Shown here: piece after piece, positions 39,875 through 48,127 of the stretch
Numbering within the stretch: position 1 is the first letter of the stretch
Layout: the number at the start of each line of letters is the position of its first letter
Assembly: GCA_964636125.1 (NCBI GenBank)
Contig: CAZWPX010000023.1
Location: 12,450-76,449, forward strand
Reading direction: 5' to 3'
Source of the DNA: CAJINA01 sp964636125
GTDB taxonomy: Bacteria; Desulfobacterota; Desulfobacteria; Desulfobacterales; CAJINA01
Length of the DNA: 64,000 nucleotides
Notes under the pieces: generated by a model
What the model saw: only the letters and a program-made list of their open reading frames with translations
What the model was told of the DNA's origin: nothing
Databases searched by the model: none
Position numbers and translations under genes: made by a program

Positions 39875-42799
39875 ATGGGCAGGTTGAACGTCAAATTCCG
39901 CGTGGTTGCAGGCATGGTCGGTCTGGTGATCAGCCTCATCTTTCTGGCCCTCTATCTCGGCATCATTCCGGACCGGATCGGCGCGGTGCGAAAAGGACGC
40001 ACGTCCCTCGCCGAAGCCCTTGCGGTACACAGCGCGGCCCTGGTGATGACGTCCGACTTTCAGCGCCTGAAAGCCGATCTGGACCTGATTTCAAAAAGAA
40101 ATCCCGGTCTGCTTTCCCTTGCCCTGCGACGGGCAGATGGCCGCAGCACGATTTCGATCGGCGATCACGACGGCCAGTGGCAACCCATGCAAGAAAACTT
40201 CACGAAAGCCAACCAGATCCGGGTCCCCATATCCGACGGCAAGCAAAACTGGGGGCAGCTGGAGCTGCGATTCAATCCCCTGCAGGACCAGGGGCTCAAG
40301 GGAATCCTCCAAACACCATGGGTCCAGATCGGGCTGTTTCTCGGGATAGGATGCTTTGTCACCTTTTACCTGTATCTGGGCAGAGTGCTTCGCCAACTGG
40401 ACCCCTCCCAGGCCATCCCCGGCAGGGTGCGCGCCGCCCTGGACACCATGGCAGAGGGGTTGCTGGTCGTTGACCCGAAGGAACAAATCGTGCTCGCCAA
40501 CAAGTCTTTCGCCGACCTGTTTCAAAGATCACCGGATAAGTTTCTGGGTCACAAGGCCGGAGAACTGCCCTGGATCGACACGGAGGGGAATAAGATAGAA
40601 AAAGAAAACCGCCCGTGGATCCAGGCCCTGAAACAGGGGAAGCTTCAGAGGAAGCAAATGTTGCGGCTGCAGGTTTCGGCCGACGAGTGGCGGACCTTCA
40701 ATGTCAACTGCGCGCCGGTATTGGGTTCTGCGGAAAAGCCTGCGGGGGTACTCATCAGCTTCGACGATGTAACCCAACTCGAGAAAAAAGAGATCGAACT
40801 TCGCAAATCCAAGGAAGAAGCCGAAACCGCCAACCAGGCAAAGAGTGTGTTCCTGGCCAGCATGAGCCACGAAATCCGCACACCCATGAATTCCATTCTC
40901 GGTTTCACGGAGATCCTCAAGCGCGGCTATGCCCGCAGCAAAGAAGAGACCCGCCGACACCTCAATACCATTCATTCCAGCGGGAAAAACCTGCTGGCCC
41001 TGATCAATGACATTCTGGACCTGTCGAAAGTAGAGTCCGGCCGCATTGAGGTGGAAAAAACCTGGGACGAGCCCCATCGGATTGCCCAGGAGGTCCTTAA
41101 GACTCTGAAAGTCCAATCGGAAGAAAAAGGACTTTATCTCCGATTCAATGCGGAGAGTGCGCTGCCGCAAAAAATCGAGACCGATCCGACGCGTTTCCGG
41201 CAGATTATTTTCAACCTGGTGGGAAACGCCATCAAGTTTACGGAAACAGGCGGTGTGACGGTCGGCCTGCGCTTTAAGAACAACCGCAGAAGGCCCCTTT
41301 TGATTGTCGACATCACCGACACCGGCATTGGAATCCCGAGTGAGAAGATCGGCAGTATTTTCGACCCCTTCACCCAGGCGGATTCTTCGATAACCCGCCA
41401 TTTCGGCGGAACGGGTCTCGGCCTTTCCATCAGTCGAAAATTTGCCCGACTGCTGGGCGGAGATATCCGGGTATCCAGTCAGCCGGATAAGGGCAGCCGG
41501 TTCAGGGTTATCCTGGCTACGGGAGACACGACCTCGATTCCTTTTCTCCAACCCGAGGAAGTGGCCTTGACCCTGGAAGAGACCGCTAAGGCCAAACCTG
41601 ACCGGTGGCGGCTGAACAGGTCACGCGTCCTGGTGGTGGAAGACGGCGTTGAAACCCGTGAACTCCTCCGGCTGTTGCTCGTCCAGGCGGGAGTAGACGT
41701 GTACGAGGCGGAAAACGGGCTGGAGGGTGTCAGAAAAACCACCACCGAACCCTACGACGTCATCCTGATGGATGTAAACATGCCGGTCATGGACGGCTTT
41801 GCCGCGGCCGGGAAAATGCGGCAGAACGGGGTGAAGTCACCGATCATCGCCATGACCGCCAACGCCATGAAAGGCTCTGAGCAGGAATGTCTGGCGGCTG
41901 GATACTCGGGGTACCTCCCCAAGCCCATCGATATCGACAAGCTCATGCAGATGATGGCGGATCTCGTGGGCGGAGACCAGGTCAAGGAAATGGACGATGC
42001 GTCCCCCGGCATTCCCGCAATGCCGGAAATCGCTTCCGCGGAAAAGCAAGCAGCACCGCCGCATCCCCTCGTATCCAGCCTGCCGATCAGCGACCCGGAG
42101 TTTCAGAAAATTATTATCCGATTTGAATCCCAGCTTCGCGACAAGCTGAAATCCGCGGTCCGGGCCCGGGAGCGGGGTGACCTTGCCGAATCGGCTGCCT
42201 TCGCTCACTGGCTCAAGGGAGCGGGTGGTACCGTGGGCTTCGCTGAATTTACCGAACCGGCCCGACAACTTGAACAGCTGGTAAATGAAGGGGCCGATGT
42301 ATCTGAAATGACCGCGGCATGGAAAGCTATTCGCCGGCTGGCCATCCGCCTTGCTGACACTATAGCTGACCTGGCGATATCTGCGGCTACCGGGACCGGA
42401 GCAGCAGCATCGCCGACTCCGTCGGAAGCCCCTTCCTCTGCCCACACCGCAGGCACCGCTGTGACACCTCTGGTTTCCCGCTACGCAGAGCTCCCGGAAT
42501 TTCAGCCGATTATTCACCATTTCATCGAAACGCTCGATGAAAACCTGTCAAAAATGGAACTGGCCTATGTGCAGGAAGATTGGAAACAGCTGGAATCCCT
42601 GTCGCACTGGTTGAAAGGGTCAGGTGGTACGGTGGGTTTTGATGCCTTCACAAAACCTGCAGCGGAGCTCGAAAAATTCGCCAAGGCGCAACAGGCGGAC
42701 CAGGCCGGAGGAATGCTGGATAAGCTAAAGCGGCTGAAAAACGCAGCCCTGCACCCGGATGCAGGTGGACACGGCACAGAGCCGGCATCAATCCTTTAA
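39875..42799 (+). CDS. membrane hybrid histidine kinase with REC and two HPt domains
   Basis: A 974-residue sensor. One N-terminal membrane helix (~10-30), a periplasmic domain, a second helix near 145-165 (IGLFLGIGCFVTFYLYLG), PAS (~190-310), HisKA with His332 (MSHEIRTPMNSILGF), HATPase_c (~430-550), REC with Asp633 (LMDVNMPVMDGF) and two C-terminal HPt domains with His778 (HWLKGAGGTVGF) and His911 (HWLKGSGGTVGF). Two near-copy HPt domains are unusual and imply two phosphorelay outputs or dosage. It starts 3 bp after the LEPR gene, so the sensor is co-expressed with the cargo. The periplasmic half may sense cargo export or surface state. No cognate DNA-binding regulator is seen. Confidence 0.9.
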   Translation: MGRLNVKFRVVAGMVGLVISLIFLALYLGIIPDRIGAVRKGRTSLAEALAVHSAALVMTSDFQRLKADLDLISKRNPGLLSLALRRADGRSTISIGDHDGQWQPMQENFTKANQIRVPISDGKQNWGQLELRFNPLQDQGLKGILQTPWVQIGLFLGIGCFVTFYLYLGRVLRQLDPSQAIPGRVRAALDTMAEGLLVVDPKEQIVLANKSFADLFQRSPDKFLGHKAGELPWIDTEGNKIEKENRPWIQALKQGKLQRKQMLRLQVSADEWRTFNVNCAPVLGSAEKPAGVLISFDDVTQLEKKEIELRKSKEEAETANQAKSVFLASMSHEIRTPMNSILGFTEILKRGYARSKEETRRHLNTIHSSGKNLLALINDILDLSKVESGRIEVEKTWDEPHRIAQEVLKTLKVQSEEKGLYLRFNAESALPQKIETDPTRFRQIIFNLVGNAIKFTETGGVTVGLRFKNNRRRPLLIVDITDTGIGIPSEKIGSIFDPFTQADSSITRHFGGTGLGLSISRKFARLLGGDIRVSSQPDKGSRFRVILATGDTTSIPFLQPEEVALTLEETAKAKPDRWRLNRSRVLVVEDGVETRELLRLLLVQAGVDVYEAENGLEGVRKTTTEPYDVILMDVNMPVMDGFAAAGKMRQNGVKSPIIAMTANAMKGSEQECLAAGYSGYLPKPIDIDKLMQMMADLVGGDQVKEMDDASPGIPAMPEIASAEKQAAPPHPLVSSLPISDPEFQKIIIRFESQLRDKLKSAVRARERGDLAESAAFAHWLKGAGGTVGFAEFTEPARQLEQLVNEGADVSEMTAAWKAIRRLAIRLADTIADLAISAATGTGAAASPTPSEAPSSAHTAGTAVTPLVSRYAELPEFQPIIHHFIETLDENLSKMELAYVQEDWKQLESLSHWLKGSGGTVGFDAFTKPAAELEKFAKAQQADQAGGMLDKLKRLKNAALHPDAGGHGTEPASIL

Positions 42800-42807
42800 C
42801 TATGACG

Positions 42808-42930
42808 GATTCGAAATCCCGCCTCATCCAGTCGGCATCAATACAGTCGCTGCTTGATGCAAAAATTATGTCTGCAGTGATTTCTCTGGGAAAAAATCTC
42901 GGTATGTTGACCGTTGCCGAGGGGCATTGT
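42808..42930 (+). pseudogene. EAL-domain remnant
   Basis: About 40 codons resemble part of a c-di-GMP phosphodiesterase EAL domain (DAKIMSAVISLGKNLGMLTV followed by AEG; compare the usual IVRAIIxLGxSLGMxVVAEG). Catalytic residues before and after are absent. The rest of 42931-43194 holds only frames without recognisable content. It suggests that a GGDEF/EAL gene once stood between the kinase and the export genes. Confidence 0.5.
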
Positions 42931-43194
42931 GCAGTATGCCGATCTCGAGCACCGAACTTGAGCTGCTCTTTCACAGCTCGACTCACCAACGACGTGAGCG
43001 CGTTCCAGAGGATGGTCGTCCCGAAAAAGATAGGCCGGGTCATCTCGCCCCATAGAGAGTCTTCTCCCGGTCCACTGAACATGATGATTTTTTCACCGGC
43101 AGGCGTTCCCGGGCTGGCCGTATGTTTTTATTATTTATGAAATCAAAAGTGGTATTGTTGGACAAATGACCTAAAATATTATAAAAGTTGACTC

Positions 43195-44049
43195 ATGATT
43201 GCCAAATTCAAATCAAGCCTGTTTCTGATAGCTGTCATCGGGCTCCTGGCTGTCAGCCCCGCCGTCTCCCATTCGCTGGAAGTTCAGGCGGTAACCATTC
43301 CCAGCGCGGACGTCACGCTTTCCTTTGTGGTTTCCGGAAAAATCGCAGAAATTCTCGTCAAAGAAGGCGACAGTGTGAAAAAGGGTGCCCTGCTGGCTGC
43401 GTTGCACGATGATCCTGAACGAATTCAAACCGAGCAATTGAAGGTTCAGGCCGCGGACATGACCCGTATCCTGTCGGCAAAAGCGGAACTGGCCCAGAAA
43501 ATAGTGGACCTGGAAAAGCTCGATGCGGCCAGGAAAAAGGGTGCGGTCAGCGACTGGGAAGTCGCACATATGAAGCTGAGCGTTCGCATGGCGAAGCTGG
43601 CGCTCCAGGCGGCGACAATCGAACATGAGCAATCTCAGCGCCAGTACTCCCAGGCAGTCCAACAGCTCGAGCGCATGCGCATCGTGTCCCCGATTCCGGG
43701 GCGCGTGGAAAAGGTCTCCATTGAGGCCGGAGAAGGGATTGAAAAACTCGGACCGGTGGTTCAACTGGTCAGGACCGATCCGCTCTGGCTCGATGTCCCG
43801 GTCCCCCTGCCCCAGGCAAAGCAGCTGGCCATGGGGCAACGGGCCGCGGTCCGGTTTCCGGGTGATCCAACCGGTAAATCAACGGATGGTCGGATTGTCT
43901 ACATCTCGTCCGTCGCAGATGCGGCCAGTGACACCCTGCGGGTCCGTATCGAAGTGGGCAATCCTTCCGATCGTCCGGCAGGAGAGCGGGTGACCGTTGG
44001 CTTTCCGCTAATTCAAACCGGCAAGGTTGGGGACACTTCCCAAAATTGA
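43195..44049 (+). CDS. periplasmic adaptor (HlyD/RND membrane-fusion-type) protein
   Basis: A 284-residue exported protein with signal peptide ~1-26 (SLFLIAVIGLLAVSPAVSHS). It has a lipoyl-like half (SFVVSGKIAEILVKEGDSVK), a coiled-coil hairpin (~75-150), the second lipoyl half (RIVSPIPGRVEKVSIEAGEG) and a beta-barrel region (GQRAAVRFPG, RVRIEVGN). It would link an inner-membrane exporter to the TolC-like protein of the same operon. It is shorter than typical HlyD and lacks a clear membrane anchor. Its stop overlaps the next ORF. Confidence 0.85.
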   Translation: MIAKFKSSLFLIAVIGLLAVSPAVSHSLEVQAVTIPSADVTLSFVVSGKIAEILVKEGDSVKKGALLAALHDDPERIQTEQLKVQAADMTRILSAKAELAQKIVDLEKLDAARKKGAVSDWEVAHMKLSVRMAKLALQAATIEHEQSQRQYSQAVQQLERMRIVSPIPGRVEKVSIEAGEGIEKLGPVVQLVRTDPLWLDVPVPLPQAKQLAMGQRAAVRFPGDPTGKSTDGRIVYISSVADAASDTLRVRIEVGNPSDRPAGERVTVGFPLIQTGKVGDTSQN

Positions 44050-44054
44050 AGACG

Positions 44055-45872
44055 ATGAACGAACTGCAGCAAACCGAAGGGCCTTTCACCAGGGTTCTCA
44101 CTCGGGTACTTGCCAGGCAGTGCCGACAGGTGCGGGCGGCCGGCGGCGCAATGCTGCAACCCGTCGAAGAGAAACGCCTGCTCCTCCTTGCGGCTTTTCC
44201 GCAATCAGACACCCAAAACGGGCTTCCCAAATGGCTCTCCCCTGCCCTGAACACCTGCCTGGAGGTCCTGTCCAGCGGAAAGGCGGCGATTGTGCCGGAA
44301 TCCCCGCAGCAGGGGGCCGGCGGACAGACCGGGAGCCGGATCCTTGTCATTCCGATTCAAAAAAAGAACAATGTCCGGGCAGTGGCTGCATTTCTCGTCC
44401 CCGAGCAAAACCCCCGGAGGCTGGCGGTTATAGAAAAGAGGCTGGCCACCACCTCCTTTCTACTGAACCACTGCGAACTGCAACTGACCCTGGAAAAACA
44501 CCGGAAGGCGATCGATCGCCTCTCCCTCGCGCTGGGTGTCATTTCAGTGTGCAACCAATCCAGCCACTTCACGAGCACCGCCATGGCCTTGTGCAACGAG
44601 CTTGCCGAAAAATTAAGATGCCACCGTGTCAGCCTCGGCGTTCTGGAAGGCCGCTACGTCCGCGTCCGCGCCATGAGCCGGACCGACACGTTTCACCGGG
44701 AGATGAAGCTGACCCAGGACATCGAGGCAGCCATGGAAGAGTGTCTGGACCAGGACCTGGAAATCATTCGCCCGGCGGCCGCAGATGCCGTCTACGTCAG
44801 CCGCGCAGCCGGGCAGCTTTCCCAGCGGCATGGGCCATCCGCCGTGCTCTGCGTGCCGGTCCGGATAAACGGCGGCGTGGCCGCCGTCATCACCCTGGAG
44901 CGATCTTCGGAGCGGCCGTTTACAAGCCTGGAAGAGATCGAGGCCGTCAGGCTGGCTTGCGACCTGTGCGCCCCGCGGCTGATGGACCTGCGGGAGAATG
45001 CGCGGTGGTTCGGCGCCCGCATGGCCGCAGCGGTTCGAAAAAAAGCAGGGACGATTTTTGGACCGCAACACACGGGATTGAAGCTGGGGGCCGTCCTCAT
45101 TTTTCTCATCGCAGTGTTTCTTGTGTTCGCCAGGGGGGAGTACCGCGTCGGCGCCCCGTTTATCTTCGAGGCCTCGATTCAGCAAGCCGTCGTGGCCCCG
45201 TTTGACTCCTATATCAAAAACGTTCACGTGGATCCCAGCGACGCGGTAATCGCTGATCAAACCCTATTGGGCGAGCTGGAGACTTCCGATTTGAGACTCG
45301 AACAGGCCGCGCTCAAGGCACAGCAGCAGGGGCATCGGAAACAACGTGCAGCCTCGATGCGCGACGGAAAAACGGCCGAAGCCCAGATGGCCGAGGCTCA
45401 GATTGACAAGCTGGCGGCTGAAATCCGCCTCATCGAAGGCCATATCAAACAGGCCGCACTGGTGGCGCCGATTTCCGGGCGACTCGTTTCGGAAGATCTC
45501 AAACGGCGTCTGGGAGCGCCGGTGGAAGCGGGCGACATTCTCTTCGAAATCGCCCGCATCGAATTACTGAGGGCCGAGCTTTACGTGCCGGAAGATTCGA
45601 TTGCGCTGGTGAATATCGGTCAGGCCGGTGAATTGGCCGCCGTCGGCCATCCGGATCGGAAAATTCGGTTTGTGGTGGAACGCATCACGCCCCTCGCCGA
45701 GGTAGTCAACCAGGTCAATTCGTTCCGGGTGCGGGCCCGTTTGCACGACAGGCCGAAATGGATGCGGCCGGGCATGGAAGGCCTTGCCCGGATCGATGTA
45801 GGGAAAAAACGCTATGTGTGGATCTGGACCCATCGGTTGACCGACTGGCTCAGGATGAAGCTTTGGCTTTAA
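44055..45872 (+). CDS. GAF-HlyD fusion: cytosolic sensor joined to periplasmic adaptor
   Basis: A 605-residue inner-membrane protein. The first ~340 residues are cytosolic with GAF-like folds (AVLCVPVRINGGVAAVITLE and, earlier, RLLLLAAFPQ with RILVIPI). One membrane helix follows (~350-368, LGAVLIFLIAVFLVFARG). The periplasmic part is HlyD-like: lipoyl half (AVVAPFDSYIKNVHVDPSDA), coiled coil, second half (ALVAPISGRLVSEDLKRRLG) and beta-barrel (LRAELYVPEDSIALVNIGQA). Joining a GAF sensor to an export adaptor suggests export gated by a cytosolic signal. ATG 44055 is preferred; TTG 44046 overlapping the upstream stop is possible. Confidence 0.82.
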   Translation: MNELQQTEGPFTRVLTRVLARQCRQVRAAGGAMLQPVEEKRLLLLAAFPQSDTQNGLPKWLSPALNTCLEVLSSGKAAIVPESPQQGAGGQTGSRILVIPIQKKNNVRAVAAFLVPEQNPRRLAVIEKRLATTSFLLNHCELQLTLEKHRKAIDRLSLALGVISVCNQSSHFTSTAMALCNELAEKLRCHRVSLGVLEGRYVRVRAMSRTDTFHREMKLTQDIEAAMEECLDQDLEIIRPAAADAVYVSRAAGQLSQRHGPSAVLCVPVRINGGVAAVITLERSSERPFTSLEEIEAVRLACDLCAPRLMDLRENARWFGARMAAAVRKKAGTIFGPQHTGLKLGAVLIFLIAVFLVFARGEYRVGAPFIFEASIQQAVVAPFDSYIKNVHVDPSDAVIADQTLLGELETSDLRLEQAALKAQQQGHRKQRAASMRDGKTAEAQMAEAQIDKLAAEIRLIEGHIKQAALVAPISGRLVSEDLKRRLGAPVEAGDILFEIARIELLRAELYVPEDSIALVNIGQAGELAAVGHPDRKIRFVVERITPLAEVVNQVNSFRVRARLHDRPKWMRPGMEGLARIDVGKKRYVWIWTHRLTDWLRMKLWL

Positions 45873-45942
45873 CTCAATTGCCGTCAGGCTCCGCAAAAGA
45901 CCTGTTCAATAAAACTAAGAATGCACCACTTTTAAAGGTAGG

Positions 45943-48126
45943 TTGACGGTGACCGCAACACGCCCGACATTTATCGAATCCTGGTACCGCGTGGCCAATT
46001 TGTGCCCGAAGCTGCTCCCGGCGGTGAACGTGCACCGCCAGCATTTCCGGGGCGTCCAGTGGTACGTTCTCCAGAACCCGGCCAACAATGAATATTTCCG
46101 TCTCAGCCACGGGGCCTATCACTTCGCCGCGATGCTCGACGGTCGCCTCACCGTGGACCGGGTATGGCGGACGTGCATGGACGCATTCGGCGACGAGGCG
46201 CCGACCCAGGGCGAAGTCGTCGATCTGCTTACCAGGCTCTATGCGGCCAACCTGCTCCAGGGCGATGTGGCCCCGGACGTGGAAGCGCTGTTTCAGCGGC
46301 ATCAGAAGCGCGCGTGGCGGGAAATTAAAGGATTTTTTCGCAATTTCCTTTTCATCCGGATTCCCCTGTGGGATCCGGATCGATTCCTGGAAAGATGGGC
46401 CCCTGTTTTCGGAAAATTCTTCACGGTCCATGGCCTTTTCCTCTGGGTCGGTATCATGTTAGCCGGGTTGTGGGCGGTCGGCGGACACTTCGGAGACCTG
46501 ACCCGGCAGGCCGCGGGTGTTTTGAACCCGAAAAACCTGCCCCTGCTGTACGCCGCGCTCGTCATCGTCAAAGTGTTTCACGAAATGGCCCATGCGTTTG
46601 CCTGCAAACAGTTCGGGATGCGGGCGGGAACCGGGGGCGAGGTGCACCGGATGGGGGTGACGTTCCTCGTATTCGCACCGCTGCCCTACGTAGAGGCGTC
46701 CAGTGCCTGGGCCCTTAGGGACAAATGGCAGCGGATCGTCGTCGGTGCCGCCGGCATGCTGGTGGAACTGGCGATCGCTGCGATTGCAGGCATTCTCTGG
46801 GTCCGGACCGCCGAAGGGGCCACCGTACATGCCATCGCCTACAACGTGATGTTTGTCGCCAGTGTGTCCACGCTGCTCTTCAACGGAAACCCGTTCCTGC
46901 GATACGATGCCTATTACATCCTGCTGGATCTCCTCGAAATTCCCAACCTCGATTCCCGGTCCAAAGCCTACCTTGCCTTTCTGGCCAAACGTAATCTGTG
47001 GAACCTCAAACAGGTCCATGATCCCAGCCACACGCCGGGAGAACGGGGGTGGCTCGTATTTTACGCCCTGACCGCCATGGGTATCCGTGTGGCCGTGGCA
47101 ATAGCGATTGTGCTGTTTCTCGGCAGCCAATTTTTTCTGATCGGGGCGGTGGTTGCGGTCTTCATGGCTGCAACCTGGATTTTCCTTCCCCTGGGAAACT
47201 TGCTGCGCTATCTGGCCATCAGCCCCGAGCTTGCCCGGATCAGACCCCGGGCGGTTGTCACCAGCGCAGCCGCAGCCGCGGTCCTTCTCGGGGCCGTCGG
47301 CCTCGTTCCCATGCCGGAGCGCTTTCGCATCGAGGGTGTGGTGGAGCCGATCCGCTACGCGGTCATCCACATGAAAGCCGACGGATTCGTCGACGGGTTC
47401 CTCGATTCCGGGAAAAAGACCGGTCCGAACGGCCTCCGCCTGCTTACCGCGGTCTCCCCGATTCTGGAAACCCGGCGCGATCAGCTGCATGCCGAACGCC
47501 GCCGGCTCCAGGTGCGGCGAAAACACGCCCAGGCCCGTGAGACGGCGGCGGTACAGATTATCGCAGAAAAAATCGCCGCCCTGGAAGAAAAAATCGCACG
47601 CAACCGCCGGGAGATGGCGGATCTGAACCTGCAAGCACCCATTCAGGGCACCTGGGTGGCCCCGAACATTGACCGGCTCCGGGGGGTGTACCTGAAGCGG
47701 GGTCGACATGTCGGGGTGGTCGCAGATCTGGACGCCCTGAGAATCCGAGCCGTTGCCGGCCAGACAGTGGCGGCAGAGCTTATTCGGGATGCCGGATCCG
47801 CTGTCGAGATCAGAGTCAAAGGCAACCCGAGTGCGACCTACGACGGCCGAATCGAGACGATCATTCCGGCGGGACAGGAACGGCTGCCGTCTGCCGCCCT
47901 CGGCTATGCAGCGGGGGGCTCGACCCAAACGGCCCTGGATGACCCGGAGGGCCGGCAGGCCTCCGAACCGTTTTTTGAAATCCTGGTGGTTCCGGATATT
48001 CCCGAAGGAAGGCGGCTGATGCCGGGGCAGAGCACGGTGCTGCGGTTTGACACCGCCGCGAAACCACTGCTGGTACAGGCATGGAAAACCATTTTGCAAC
48101 TTTTTCAGAGGAGGTTTAAAGCCTAA
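45943..48126 (+). CDS. PqqD-like/M50 zinc protease/HlyD fusion membrane protein
   Basis: A 727-residue polytopic membrane protein. The N-terminal ~110 residues resemble a PqqD/RRE-type peptide-binding domain (WYVLQNPANNEYFRLSHGAY). An M50 site-2-protease core follows with HEMAH (His213, Glu214, His217) and NGNPFLRYDAYY (Asn314 to Asp322), the zinc ligands and catalytic base being intact. After further helices a periplasmic HlyD-like arm begins (RIEGVVEPIRYAVIHMKADG), with a coiled coil and LQAPIQGTWVAPNIDRLRG. A protease plus adaptor in one chain suggests that cargo is recognised, cleaved in or at the membrane and passed to the outer-membrane channel. Start is TTG 45943 or GTG 45949. Confidence 0.85.
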   Translation: MTVTATRPTFIESWYRVANLCPKLLPAVNVHRQHFRGVQWYVLQNPANNEYFRLSHGAYHFAAMLDGRLTVDRVWRTCMDAFGDEAPTQGEVVDLLTRLYAANLLQGDVAPDVEALFQRHQKRAWREIKGFFRNFLFIRIPLWDPDRFLERWAPVFGKFFTVHGLFLWVGIMLAGLWAVGGHFGDLTRQAAGVLNPKNLPLLYAALVIVKVFHEMAHAFACKQFGMRAGTGGEVHRMGVTFLVFAPLPYVEASSAWALRDKWQRIVVGAAGMLVELAIAAIAGILWVRTAEGATVHAIAYNVMFVASVSTLLFNGNPFLRYDAYYILLDLLEIPNLDSRSKAYLAFLAKRNLWNLKQVHDPSHTPGERGWLVFYALTAMGIRVAVAIAIVLFLGSQFFLIGAVVAVFMAATWIFLPLGNLLRYLAISPELARIRPRAVVTSAAAAAVLLGAVGLVPMPERFRIEGVVEPIRYAVIHMKADGFVDGFLDSGKKTGPNGLRLLTAVSPILETRRDQLHAERRRLQVRRKHAQARETAAVQIIAEKIAALEEKIARNRREMADLNLQAPIQGTWVAPNIDRLRGVYLKRGRHVGVVADLDALRIRAVAGQTVAAELIRDAGSAVEIRVKGNPSATYDGRIETIIPAGQERLPSAALGYAAGGSTQTALDDPEGRQASEPFFEILVVPDIPEGRRLMPGQSTVLRFDTAAKPLLVQAWKTILQLFQRRFKA

Positions 48127-48127
48127 C

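Noticed and set aside
38962..39939. 325-codon minus-strand Ser-rich frame under the LEPR C-terminus
   Set aside because: Antisense to acidic linker codons, which read as Ser/Thr-rich; no start signal or domain.
42802..43140. 112-codon plus-strand frame as a functional gene
   Set aside because: Only the first third has an EAL-like segment; the rest is unrecognisable and there is no ribosome site.
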